Source: Streptosporangium saharense
GTDB taxonomy: Bacteria > Actinomycetota > Actinomycetes > Streptosporangiales > Streptosporangiaceae
NCBI RefSeq assembly: GCF_014203715.1
Contig: NZ_JACHJP010000001.1
Location: 1,815,496-1,879,495, forward strand
Length of the DNA: 64,000 nucleotides
Reading direction: 5' to 3'
This document shows, one piece after another, positions 34,620 to 42,975 of the stretch. A program made the translations under genes and the position numbers. The notes beneath the pieces are model-generated. The model worked only from the letters and a program-made list of their open reading frames with translations. It had not been told where the DNA came from and made no database searches. Numbering within the stretch: position 1 is the stretch's first letter; every line of letters begins with the position of its first letter.

Positions 34620-35855
34620 ATGACCACCGAGCAGACGTACGTCATCGTTGGGGCGGGCCTCGCCGGAGCGAAGGCCGCCCAGTCCCTGCGGGAGGAAGGC
34701 TTCGACGGCAGGATCACCGTTGTCGGCGCCGAGACAGAGCGGCCCTACGAGCGCCCCCCGCTGTCGAAGGGCTACCTCCTGGGCAAGGAGGAGCAGGCCA
34801 AGGTCTACGTCCACGACGAGGCCTGGTACCGCGAGCACTCCGTCGAGCTGATCTCCGGCAGCCAGGTGACCGACCTCGACCGGGGCTCACGCAGGCTGGA
34901 GCTGGACGGCGGGGGGCAGCTCGGCTACGACAGGCTGCTGCTGGCCACCGGCGCCTCCCCGCGCCGCCTCGACGTGCCCGGCGCCGACCTGGAGGGCGTG
35001 CACTACCTGCGCAGCCTCGGCGACTCGCAGCGGCTCCGCGAGGCGATCAAGGGCGGCGGCCGGGTTGTCGTCGTCGGAGCCGGATGGATCGGCCTGGAGA
35101 CGGCCGCGGCGGCCCGCGAGTACGGCTGCGAGGTGACCGTCGTCGAGCCGCGCCCGGTGCCGCTGCAGGCCGCGCTCGGCCCCGAGATGGGCGGCTTCTT
35201 CGCCGACCTGCACCGCGCGCACGGCGTCGACCTGCGGCTCGGCCGCCAGGTGACCGGCCTCATCGGCGACGGGCACGTCAGGGCAGTCGCGACCGACGAC
35301 GGGCAGGAGGTGGCCGCCGACGTCGTGGTCGTCGGCGTCGGCGTGCGGCCCAACGCCGAACTTGCCGTGCTCTCCGGCCTACCCGTCGACAACGGCGTCC
35401 TCGTCGACGCCTCCCTGCGCACCGAGGACCCCGACGTGTACGCGGCCGGTGACGTGGCCAACGCCTTCAACCCCCTGTACGGCACCCGCGTCCGCGTCGA
35501 GCACTGGGCCAACGCGCTCAACGGGGGCCTGGCGGCGGGCAAGGCCATGCTGGGCCAGGAGGTCGTCTACGACAGGCCGCCCTACTTCTTCAGCGACCAG
35601 TATGACGTGGGCATGGAGTTCTCCGGCTGGTTCGAGCCCGGCGGCTACGACTCTCTCGTCGTCAGGGGAGACCGGGAGGAGAAGGCCTTCTACGCCTTCT
35701 GGCTCGACGGGGGCCGGGTCGTGGCGGGCATGCACGTCAACCTGTGGGACGACGGCATCGGCCCGGTGCAGAACCTGATCCGCGCCGGGGTGCCCGTGGA
35801 CGCCGAGCGGCTCGCCGACCCCGACGTGGCGCTGGAGGACCTGGCGAAGTCCTGA
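34620..35855 (+). CDS. Ferredoxin reductase-type FAD/NAD oxidoreductase
   Basis: A 411-residue flavoprotein that passes electrons from NAD(P)H to a ferredoxin, usually for a P450 or dioxygenase. The FAD site is YVIVGAGLAGAKAAQSLR and PPLSKGYL; the NAD site VVVVGAGWIGLETAAAAREY; a final AGDVANAFNPLYG closes the FAD fold. The C-terminal reductase domain starts near residue 320. ATG 34620 has AAGAGGAGC upstream. No partner ferredoxin or P450 gene is adjacent. Confidence 0.92.
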   Translation: MTTEQTYVIVGAGLAGAKAAQSLREEGFDGRITVVGAETERPYERPPLSKGYLLGKEEQAKVYVHDEAWYREHSVELISGSQVTDLDRGSRRLELDGGGQLGYDRLLLATGASPRRLDVPGADLEGVHYLRSLGDSQRLREAIKGGGRVVVVGAGWIGLETAAAAREYGCEVTVVEPRPVPLQAALGPEMGGFFADLHRAHGVDLRLGRQVTGLIGDGHVRAVATDDGQEVAADVVVVGVGVRPNAELAVLSGLPVDNGVLVDASLRTEDPDVYAAGDVANAFNPLYGTRVRVEHWANALNGGLAAGKAMLGQEVVYDRPPYFFSDQYDVGMEFSGWFEPGGYDSLVVRGDREEKAFYAFWLDGGRVVAGMHVNLWDDGIGPVQNLIRAGVPVDAERLADPDVALEDLAKS

Positions 35856-35865
35856 TCCGCGCGCC

Positions 35866-35894
35866 CTCCCTCGCCGGGAGTCCCGGCGAGGGAG
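35866..35894. terminator. Bidirectional hairpin between convergent genes
   Basis: CTCCCTCGCCGG (35866-35877) pairs perfectly with CCGGCGAGGGAG (35883-35894), lying between the convergent reductase and desaturase genes. Confidence 0.7.
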
Positions 35895-35900
35895 CGGAGG

Positions 35901-36833
35901 TCAGGAACGGGCGGCCTCGCGGGCGCGGCGGGCCTCGCGGCGCTCGACGAAGCGGGAGGCGGAGACCTCAAGCCGGGCGAGGAACTCGGCGAGCTCCTCA
36001 CGGGCCTTCTCGCCCTCGCCGTCGAGGTCCTCCTTGTCGAAGACGGCCCACTGCCGCAGCACCGGCATGAGGACGTCGTCGATGTGCAGGCGCAGGTCGT
36101 AGATCCCGGCGTTGGCGATGATCATCGCCTTGCGGCTGAAGCCCTCGATGCCGGTCCCCGGCATCTGGAAGGTGGTCACCACGTCGGTGACGGCGCGCAT
36201 GGTCTGGCTGGGGGTCAGCTTGAAGGCGGCGTCGAGGAGGTTCCGGTAGAAGAGCATGTGCAGGTTCTCGTCGGCGGCGATCCTGGCGAGCAGGCGCTCG
36301 CAGTTCGGGTCGCCGGAGGCCCTGCCGGTGTTGCGGTGCGAGATGCGGGTGGCCAGCTCCTGGAAGGAGACGTAGGCCAGCGAGTGGAGGACGCCCTCGT
36401 AGGAGTTGGTGAACCCCTCTCCCATGTGGGTCATGCGGGCACGTTCCAGGGCGACCGGGTCGACCGCCCGGGTGACCGTCAGATAGTCGCGCAGCGCGGT
36501 CCCGTGGCGGCCCTCCTCGGCGGTCCAGCGGTGCACCCAGGTGCCCCAGGCGGCGTCGCGGCCGAAGGCGGTGGCGATCTCGTGGTGGTAGCTGGGGAGG
36601 TTGTCCTCGGTCAGCAGGTTGACGATGAGGGAGACGCGCGCCTCCTCGGGGATCCTGGAGTCGTGCTCGACCCAGGCCTCGCCGCCGAGCACGCCGTCGA
36701 AGTCCCTGCCCTCGGACCACGGGACGTACTCGTGGGGGAACCACTCCTTGGCCATCCGGTGGTGCCGGTCCAGCTCCCCGGCGACGACGGGCTCAAGCTC
36801 ATGAAGCAGCTCGGTCTGGCTGAACTCGCGCAT
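35901..36833 (-). CDS. Acyl-ACP desaturase
   Basis: A soluble di-iron desaturase of 310 residues. The two iron-ligand motifs are EEGRH and DENLH, with further ligands in NLLTEDNLPSYH. ATG 36833 (MREFSQTELLHE) has GAGGGAGAAGG upstream; a GTG 18 bp earlier is less likely. Introduces a double bond into fatty acyl chains, with ferredoxin as electron donor; a ferredoxin reductase is next door, convergently. Two palindromes lie just upstream. Confidence 0.9.
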   Translation of the reverse strand: MREFSQTELLHELEPVVAGELDRHHRMAKEWFPHEYVPWSEGRDFDGVLGGEAWVEHDSRIPEEARVSLIVNLLTEDNLPSYHHEIATAFGRDAAWGTWVHRWTAEEGRHGTALRDYLTVTRAVDPVALERARMTHMGEGFTNSYEGVLHSLAYVSFQELATRISHRNTGRASGDPNCERLLARIAADENLHMLFYRNLLDAAFKLTPSQTMRAVTDVVTTFQMPGTGIEGFSRKAMIIANAGIYDLRLHIDDVLMPVLRQWAVFDKEDLDGEGEKAREELAEFLARLEVSASRFVERREARRAREAARS

Positions 36834-36855
36834 TGCGGCCTTCTCCCTCACAGAC

Positions 36856-36885
36856 TACGGAACCGTAACCTACGTTAGCGTAGGT
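36856..36885. promoter_or_regulatory. Two adjoining palindromes upstream of the desaturase gene
   Basis: TACGGAACCGTA (36856-36867, arms TACGG/CCGTA) and ACCTACGTTAGCGTAGGT (36868-36885, arms ACCTACG/CGTAGGT) abut each other 23-52 bp before the desaturase start. The second overlaps the 3' end of the DUF998 gene. The pattern fits a TetR-type operator; no regulator gene is adjacent. Confidence 0.55.
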
Positions 36886-37529
36886 AGCCCGAGACTCGGT
36901 ACGCGAGATGCGTCACTCCTGCCCCCCAGGCACAGGGAGGCGAGCAGGACGACGGCGGCGTCGCTCAGCACCAGCAGCCGCTGGAGCAGGCCGTAGTAAC
37001 CGGGCCCCTCGATGAGAGAGGAGACCAGCGAGCCCGGGTGGGCGGCGAGGAACGCGGCGAGGAGCACGACCGAGAGCACGCTGACGACCATGAGCGCCGG
37101 GTTCCTGAACCTCCTGCCGAGCAGCCATCCCGCGCAGGGCAGCGCCGTGAAGACCAGCGCCGCAGACCAGCGGTGGATCTCCCCGCCCGCCGAGACGACC
37201 ACGGGGGCCGTGTCCGTCGTGAAGGCCGCGGTCAGCAGCAGTCCGACGGCCCCGGCCAGGAGCAGCACCCTGGCGGCGGCGCTGCGCGCGGGATCGACCC
37301 GCGCCAGGCCGTAGGAGACCCACACCGAGCCGACGGCCAGCGCGATCGTGCCGCCGACCATCGCCGGGGCACTGACGCCGAGCAGCGCGTAGTCGCTGAT
37401 CAGCGTCGTCATCGGATCGACCTGGCCCGCGGCCACGTGGGCGTAGAGGGTCGCGGCGACGGCCACCAGCGCTCCCACGGCCCCCGGCCAGCGCCACACC
37501 GCCACGGTCGCGCTCTCCTCGTTGTTCAT
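36870..37529 (-). CDS. DUF998 membrane protein
   Basis: A 219-residue protein with about six hydrophobic helices and the DUF998 pattern (ISDYALLGVSAPAM early, then GGEIHRWSAALVFTALPCAG). ATG 37529 has GGAGGG upstream; a GTG at 37589 would overlap the glycosyltransferase stop as GTGA and is the alternative. It lies downstream of the glycosyltransferase in the same direction. Role unknown. Confidence 0.75.
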   Translation of the reverse strand: MNNEESATVAVWRWPGAVGALVAVAATLYAHVAAGQVDPMTTLISDYALLGVSAPAMVGGTIALAVGSVWVSYGLARVDPARSAAARVLLLAGAVGLLLTAAFTTDTAPVVVSAGGEIHRWSAALVFTALPCAGWLLGRRFRNPALMVVSVLSVVLLAAFLAAHPGSLVSSLIEGPGYYGLLQRLLVLSDAAVVLLASLCLGGRSDASRVPSLGLPTLT

Positions 37530-37585
37530 GGTCCCTCCGCTTTCTGTGCCCGTGTCGGCGGCGCCCCTACCCAGGGCGCCGCCGC

Positions 37586-38794
37586 TCACCGCGCCACCTC
37601 CTGGTAGATCGCCTCGAACCTGGCCAGCGACGCCTGGTGGTCGTGGGTCAGCGCGATCGCGCGGCTCACGGCGCCCATGGACACGCGGGTCTGCGGGCTG
37701 CGCAACAGGCCGGTCAGGTGCCTGGAGAGTTCCCGCACGTCGCCGGGGGTGAACAGGTGACCGTTCTCGCCGGGCCGTACGAGATGGGGCAGGGCCATCG
37801 CGTCGGCGGCCACGACCGGAAGACCCGTCGCCATGGCCTCAAGGGTCGCGATGCTCTGCAGCTCGGCGATGCTGGGCATCGCGAACACGTCGGCCGCCGC
37901 GTACACCTGCGGGATCGTCTCGTCCGGCACGAAACCGAGGAAGATCACCCGGTCGCCGACCCCGATCCGGTTCGCCAGCCGTTCGAGCGCCGCCCGCTGG
38001 CCCCCGGTGCCGACCAGCGCGATCTGCGCGTCGGTCTCGTTGAGGATGTACGGCAGCGCCCGCACGAGGTCCTCAAGCCGCTTCTCCTCGTCGAGCCGCC
38101 CGACGAACAGCACCGTGTCCCGGTCGGGCAGGTCGAAGGCCTTGCGCGCCCACGCCCTCGGCTCGGCGTGCGGGTGGAAGCGCGCCAGGTCGATGCCGCA
38201 GGAGACGGCCTCGACCGAACGGGTGAAGCCCCGCTCGGTGAGTAGCCCCGCGGCGATCCTGGTCGGCGTGGTCACCCGGTCCACCCGGGAGAAGATCCGG
38301 TTCAGGTCGCGCCAGGCCAGGCGGCCGACCCGGTCCCGCAGCGGCCCGGGGACGTGCGCGAACTGGAAGAGGTTGTCCGGCATGAAGTGGTTGGTCGCGA
38401 TCACCGGGACGCCGCCACGCCTGGCCGCCGCGATCGCGGCCCTGCCGACCACGAAGTGCCCCTGGACGTGCAGCACGTCGGGGGCGAGATCCTCGACCAG
38501 CCGGTCGAGCCTGGTCGGAAGGGAGACGCGCATGGTCGGGTGGACCAGCAGCGGCGCCGAGCGCAGCCGGTGCACGGTCACCCCGTCGAGGGACTCCGTC
38601 CTGGCGGGCCCCTCGTCGGAGCCGCAGATCACGTGGACCTCGTTGTCCCGCCCCACGAGGCCACAGGCCAGCCGGTGGGTGAAGTAGGAGGTGCCGTTCA
38701 CGTCGGGAGGATAGGTGTCGGTGGCGATCAGGACCCGCCTCGGCCTGCTGGGCAGGGGGGTGGGGGCGAGGATCGGGGCGGCTGAGGTGACCAT
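37586..38794 (-). CDS. GT4-family glycosyltransferase
   Basis: A GT-B-fold glycosyltransferase of 402 residues. The N-terminal domain has VLIATDTYPPDVNGTSYF; the C-terminal GT1 domain has LFVGRLDEEKRLEDLVRALP and the EX7E-like region SIAELQSIATLEAMATGLPV. It resembles the mannosyltransferases of actinobacterial phosphatidylinositol mannoside synthesis. ATG 38794 is preceded by GAAGGAG. Exact donor and acceptor uncertain. Confidence 0.88.
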   Translation of the reverse strand: MVTSAAPILAPTPLPSRPRRVLIATDTYPPDVNGTSYFTHRLACGLVGRDNEVHVICGSDEGPARTESLDGVTVHRLRSAPLLVHPTMRVSLPTRLDRLVEDLAPDVLHVQGHFVVGRAAIAAARRGGVPVIATNHFMPDNLFQFAHVPGPLRDRVGRLAWRDLNRIFSRVDRVTTPTRIAAGLLTERGFTRSVEAVSCGIDLARFHPHAEPRAWARKAFDLPDRDTVLFVGRLDEEKRLEDLVRALPYILNETDAQIALVGTGGQRAALERLANRIGVGDRVIFLGFVPDETIPQVYAAADVFAMPSIAELQSIATLEAMATGLPVVAADAMALPHLVRPGENGHLFTPGDVRELSRHLTGLLRSPQTRVSMGAVSRAIALTHDHQASLARFEAIYQEVAR

Positions 38795-38810
38795 CGATAC
38801 TCCTTCATCT

Positions 38811-39638
38811 TCATCGGTCCAGGTGGACGTTGGGGGACAGTGGGGTCGTGCGGGCCAGCGCGACGGTGCCCGCGACGGTGAGGCAGGCGGCGGCGAGCGC
38901 GGTCAGCGCGCTCGCCGCCCCGGTCGGCAGCGGCTCGCCGAGCAGCAGGGCGCCGAGGACGACGGCGGTGAGCGGGTCGGCCACCTGGAGCGCGGCGAAG
39001 GCGACGCCGAAGTGGCCGACGGCGTAGGCGCGCTGCAGCATGACCAGCGCGACCAGGCAGGGCAGCGGTACGGCGAGCACCAGCCAGAGGTCCCAGTTCC
39101 CGTAGACCAGGACCCGGGTGAGGGTGGCGGTCGCGCCGTAGAGCACGCCCGCGGCCATGGCCGTCAGCCCGGCCCGCGCCGCCGGAGGGGTCCGCAGGGA
39201 GGCGGCCCACAGGGCGAGGGCGGTGGTGGCCGCCCCCGCGAGCAGGACCACCACCCCCGTCGCACTCAGGTGGGGGTCTCCGGTGTGCGGGGGCACGACC
39301 AGCACCAGGGCGCCGAGCCCGATGGCGATCACCGTGGCGGCGCCGAGTTCGCGGGAGGTCGGCCTGCGGCCCCCGAGGGCGGCGGCGCAGGGCAGGGCGA
39401 ACAGGAGGCTGGCCACGCCCATCGGCTGGACGACCGTGAGCGGGCCGTACCTCAGTGCCAGGACGTGCAGACCGGTCCCGATCCCGATGGACAGCCCGCC
39501 GAGCAGCCACCTGGGGCGCCGGAACAGACGGCCGATCGTGGGCCGTTCCGCGCCGGCCGCCTCGTGCTGCTGCAACGCGGCTCCGAGCGCGAAGAACAGC
39601 GATCCCAGCAACGCCAGGCCGACGGCCAACACGGTCAT
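38811..39638 (-). CDS. EamA/DMT-family transporter
   Basis: A 275-residue protein with about nine to ten helices in two repeats of the EamA type. The C-terminal repeat ends with QVADPLTAVVLGALLLGEPL, a common EamA motif. ATG 39638 (MTVLAVGLALLG) has GGAAGGAG upstream. The glycosyltransferase gene begins 16 bp after its stop, so the two are probably in one operon. Substrate unknown. Confidence 0.8.
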   Translation of the reverse strand: MTVLAVGLALLGSLFFALGAALQQHEAAGAERPTIGRLFRRPRWLLGGLSIGIGTGLHVLALRYGPLTVVQPMGVASLLFALPCAAALGGRRPTSRELGAATVIAIGLGALVLVVPPHTGDPHLSATGVVVLLAGAATTALALWAASLRTPPAARAGLTAMAAGVLYGATATLTRVLVYGNWDLWLVLAVPLPCLVALVMLQRAYAVGHFGVAFAALQVADPLTAVVLGALLLGEPLPTGAASALTALAAACLTVAGTVALARTTPLSPNVHLDR

Positions 39639-39778
39639 GCGCACTCCTTCCACAGCAGATGAAGACATGGCGAGATGGCCGAGACACCTCAAGGAGGCGA
39701 CCGGTTGGGGTCTTTCGGTGAACCAGTGGCAGCGTCTCGCGGCGGGCACCCCCGGAACCATCGGGGTTCTCCCTGACT

Positions 39779-39798
39779 CCCCGGGGAATTCCCCGGGG
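39779..39798. terminator. 20-bp perfect palindrome after the DedA gene
   Basis: CCCCGGGGAATTCCCCGGGG lies 16 bp beyond the DedA stop in its direction of transcription. With so little loop it would form a weak hairpin; terminator is the likeliest role. Confidence 0.4.
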
Positions 39799-39813
39799 CC
39801 GGGCGTAGGGGTG

Positions 39814-40443
39814 TCAGTCCCCGGTCCGCACCGCGGTCCGCTCGTTCCGGCCTTCCGTACGGCGCCGCCGCGTGAAGCGGACCCCCTCGACCACCGCCGT
39901 GATCGTCAGGGCGATGCCGAGGCCGAGCAGCAGCCCTTTGATCGGGTCGTTCTCGAAGGCCGCGCCGCCCACGTAGCCGATCAGCCCCGAGTAGATCGCC
40001 CAGGACACGGTGGCCAGGGCGTCGAAGAGGGCGAAGGAGCGCCGGGGGTAGGCGACCGCCCCCATGGTGAGGGTGCACGCGGTCCGGCCGCCCGGGATGT
40101 AGCGGGCGACCACCAGGACCAGCCCGCCGCGCTCGTGCAGGGCGCGTTCCGCCCAGGCGATGGCCTTGCCGCTGCGCCTGCCGCCCCGCAGGCGGGAGTT
40201 GGTCGTACGGCCGATGGCGTAGGAGATGTGGTCACCGGCGAACGCCCCGAGGGCCGCGACCGCGATCACCAGCCAGAGGTTGGGCGCGCCGGTCGAGGCG
40301 GCGAAGACCCCGGCCGTGATGACGGACGTCTCCGCGGGCACCACCGGGAAGAACCCGTCGAGCATGGCCAGCGCGAACAGCGCCAGATAGATCCACGGCG
40401 AGGTCATCGCCTGGTGGATGGCATCGAGGATGGCCTGTGTCAC
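39814..40443 (-). CDS. DedA-family membrane protein
   Basis: A 209-residue DedA/SNARE-associated membrane protein, a family linked to membrane lipid flipping. Helices surround FFPVVPAETSVITAG and VARYIPGGRTACTLTMGAV, the conserved family motifs. GTG 40443 (VTQAILDAIHQ) has AGGAG seven bases upstream. It lies alone between two hairpins. Confidence 0.88.
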   Translation of the reverse strand: MTQAILDAIHQAMTSPWIYLALFALAMLDGFFPVVPAETSVITAGVFAASTGAPNLWLVIAVAALGAFAGDHISYAIGRTTNSRLRGGRRSGKAIAWAERALHERGGLVLVVARYIPGGRTACTLTMGAVAYPRRSFALFDALATVSWAIYSGLIGYVGGAAFENDPIKGLLLGLGIALTITAVVEGVRFTRRRRTEGRNERTAVRTGD

Positions 40444-40541
40444 GCCGCACTCCTGTAGGTATGGGGAACCGCACACAGCACGGTGCCGCGCGGCTCCCCT
40501 TCCGGGCATCAGGGGGAGTCCCCGAGCTTTCGGGGAACGCC

Positions 40542-40560
40542 CCCTGAGGGCCCCTCAGGG
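40542..40560. terminator. Hairpin between TspO and DedA genes
   Basis: CCCTGAGGG (40542-40550) and CCCTCAGGG (40552-40560) are perfect inverted arms with one central base, beyond the TspO stop in its direction. A second partial hairpin lies just left (AGGGGG..CCCCCT, 40511-40545). Confidence 0.5.
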
Positions 40561-40645
40561 GCGTCATCTCGACCCTAGGAAGGGGAAGGGGGCCGCACAT
40601 CCCGCGTTCGGTTGTGGCGACCCCCTACTTTCGTCAGGAATGTGG

Positions 40646-41119
40646 TCAGTTCATCAGCCAGACGGCCAGGTTCAGCGTCCCGGCGTAGGTGACCCACAGC
40701 GCGTACGGCACCAGCAGCCAGGCGGCGGGGCGGCTGATCGGCCGGAACAGCACGATGGTCGCCACGATCGTCCCCCAGAGCAGCACGATCTCGGCGAAGG
40801 CGACGCCGTACTGGTGGGCGCCGAAGAACAGCGGGGTCCAGGCCGCGTTGAGCACGAGCTGGAGCGCGTAGACGCCGAGCGCGGGGGTCAGGCCGCGCGC
40901 CGACCAGGCCAGCCAGCCCGACAGCGCGATCATGACGTAGAGCACCGTCCACGCCGGGCCGAACAGCCACTGCGGCGGCGCCCACGCGGGACGTTCGAGC
41001 GCGAGGTACTCACCACCCGCGTCCACGGCCGCCATGGCCCCGACGACGGCGACCAGCGCGAGGGCGAGCACGAAGACGGGCAGTCCGGGCCAGCGTTTCG
41101 GGTGTTCCGCGATGTCCAT
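40646..41119 (-). CDS. TspO/MBR-family protein
   Basis: A 157-residue protein with five hydrophobic helices. The family signature appears as RPAWAPPQWLFGPAWTVLY and, near the end, WVTYAGTLNLAVWLMN. TspO proteins bind porphyrins and related ligands. ATG 41119 has GGAGGACTT upstream. It follows a VC0807-type membrane gene by 29 bp and is likely cotranscribed. Confidence 0.88.
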   Translation of the reverse strand: MDIAEHPKRWPGLPVFVLALALVAVVGAMAAVDAGGEYLALERPAWAPPQWLFGPAWTVLYVMIALSGWLAWSARGLTPALGVYALQLVLNAAWTPLFFGAHQYGVAFAEIVLLWGTIVATIVLFRPISRPAAWLLVPYALWVTYAGTLNLAVWLMN

Positions 41120-41148
41120 GAAGTCCTCCCTGCCCCTGTCTTCGTGGC

Positions 41149-41799
41149 TCAGGCGGGGGCGGTTTCCCCCGCCGGGGAGGGAGTGTTCAGACGGCGCAGG
41201 ACGCGGCGGAAGGCGTAGACGGAGACGGCGGCGGCCAGGCCGCTGATCAGCGCGACGACGCTGGTGCGGACCAGCAGGTAGGTGCCGATCGACTGGTGCA
41301 GCAGGAGCCAGATGCTCACCGAGGAGTTGGCCAGCAGCACGAAGGCCCACAGCAGGGTGATCCTGGCGAAGAAACGCCGCACCCGCTCGTGCCTGAGCAC
41401 CGCCGAGGGCAGGTGGATGTAGTCGAGGGTGAGCTTCTGCGCCAGCGGGCGGTTCAGCCGCACCGAGGCGAGGAAGGCCATGCTGATGCAGATGGTGCCC
41501 AGTTCGGGCTGGAGGAAGTAGACCACCGCGCTGCCGCTCCACAGCCCGAGCAGCGCCCGCACGGTGATCGCGATGGCGGCCAGCACCATCGTCCCCGGCA
41601 CCCTGATCCGCCGGACCAGACGCCAGCCCACCCCCGCGTAGACCCAGCTCACCGCCGCGATCAGTGCTCCGTTGAGCCCGAGCACGGCCAGCGCGGCGTA
41701 GAAGACGGCCAGGGGGGCGACCACCCCTTCGAGGAGCTTGGGCACGGCCTGCCTGACCATGGCGGTGAGACGGGGCAGGACGACGGGCGGATGGCTCAT
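41149..41799 (-). CDS. VC0807-family membrane protein
   Basis: A 216-residue protein with about six hydrophobic segments and the pattern of VC0807-type proteins (early KLLEGVVAPLAVFY, central SAVVYFLQPELGTICISMAF, then ITLLWAFVLLANSSVSIWLL). ATG 41799. Role unknown; first gene of a two-gene unit with tspO. Confidence 0.7.
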   Translation of the reverse strand: MSHPPVVLPRLTAMVRQAVPKLLEGVVAPLAVFYAALAVLGLNGALIAAVSWVYAGVGWRLVRRIRVPGTMVLAAIAITVRALLGLWSGSAVVYFLQPELGTICISMAFLASVRLNRPLAQKLTLDYIHLPSAVLRHERVRRFFARITLLWAFVLLANSSVSIWLLLHQSIGTYLLVRTSVVALISGLAAAVSVYAFRRVLRRLNTPSPAGETAPA

Positions 41800-41971
41800 G
41801 ACGCTCCACGGGGGACATGGGGAATGGCCGGTGCCGGAGCCCTCCCGCCTACCCGGGCGGAGGGGCGCCAGACGTCGCGGACCCGGGAAACGGTGGGGGA
41901 TCCCCGTGCCGGACGGCGATTCACGGTATCCGAGCCATCCGGATGCCCCGGCCGTATCCGCCGAAAGAGTC

Positions 41972-42631
41972 TCAGCCGAGAGAGGCCGTGGCCAGCTTCG
42001 CGCCGAAGCCGAGGAAGAGCGCGCCGACCCCGGTGGTCAGCCCGGCGGCCAGCTTGCGGCGCGTCCTGAACTGGGCGGCGAGGAACGTCCCGCCGAAGAT
42101 CAGAAGTGACAGGTAGAGCATGCTGAACACCTGGCAGATGGCGCCCAGGATGAGGAACGACAGCGCGGGCATCCCGTAGGCCGGATCGACGAACTGGATG
42201 AAGAAGGAGATGAAGAACAGGATCGCCTTGGGGTTCATCAGGCTGATCACCAGTGCCTTGCGCAGCGGCGCGGCCTGCGGGCTCTCCTCGCGCTGTACGG
42301 CGTGCGCCTCCTGGGCGCCGCGAGGGGCCCGCCACGAGCGCCAGGCGCCGCGCAGCATCTGGAAGCCGATCCACGCCAGGTAGGCGGCACCGGCGTACTT
42401 GACGACGTTGAAGAGGATCGGCGTCGACTTCAGCAGCGAGGCGACCCCGGCGGAGGCGAGCACCATGAGGATGCTGTCGCCGACGAACACCCCGGCCGCC
42501 GCGCGGTAACCCTGGCGTACGCCGCGCTGCGCGGCGGTGGTGAGCACGTAGAGCGAGTTCGGGCCGGGCAGCAGGATGATGAAGAAGGCGCCGAGGACGT
42601 AAGTCCATATGTCGGTTATGCCGAAGAACAT
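41972..42631 (-). CDS. leuE: LysE-family leucine exporter (LeuE-like)
   Basis: An amino-acid exporter of 219 residues with about six helices. The sequence fits the LeuE branch of the LysE superfamily along its length: WTYVLGAFFIILLPGPNSLY, then KSTPILFNVVKYAGAAYLAW, and LRKALVISLMNPKAILFFIS. LeuE exports leucine and related hydrophobic amino acids. ATG 42631 has TGGAG upstream. Divergent from the YeiH pair. Confidence 0.88.
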   Translation of the reverse strand: MFFGITDIWTYVLGAFFIILLPGPNSLYVLTTAAQRGVRQGYRAAAGVFVGDSILMVLASAGVASLLKSTPILFNVVKYAGAAYLAWIGFQMLRGAWRSWRAPRGAQEAHAVQREESPQAAPLRKALVISLMNPKAILFFISFFIQFVDPAYGMPALSFLILGAICQVFSMLYLSLLIFGGTFLAAQFRTRRKLAAGLTTGVGALFLGFGAKLATASLG

Positions 42632-42768
42632 GGTCGTGCTCCAGGGGGCGTTGAACGATCTGTCACACGGTACCGTCCGCGCGCCGTACCAGCTTTACCT
42701 TTAATCCCTACCGGCTTACCATGAAAAGGACTCGGGGGTGACAGCAGGACGACGAGTGAGGTCGTGAG

Positions 42769-42975
42769 ATGAGCGAGACCGATCCCCCCACGGAGACCCC
42801 CGTGGAGACCCGCGCGGAGACTCCGGTGAGGACCCCGGCGGAGAGCCCCGGAGCGAGCCCCGTCGAGACCGAGGGCCGCGCGGCGGTCAACGAGGACTGG
42901 GCGGCCACCGTCGTGGGCCTGGTGCTGCTGGCGCTGGTCCTCTTCGGCGTGATCCCCGTGGGGTTGGTGCCCTGA
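42769..42975 (+). CDS. Single-helix small protein preceding the YeiH-type exporter
   Basis: A 68-residue protein with a Pro/Thr/Glu-rich N-terminus and one C-terminal hydrophobic helix (WAATVVGLVLLALVLFGV). Its stop shares one base with the next start (TGATG). Longer members of the putative sulfate exporter family carry a similar DW-x2-GL helix at their N-terminus, so this looks like that helix split into its own cistron. A protein partner role is inferred. Confidence 0.65.
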   Translation: MSETDPPTETPVETRAETPVRTPAESPGASPVETEGRAAVNEDWAATVVGLVLLALVLFGVIPVGLVP

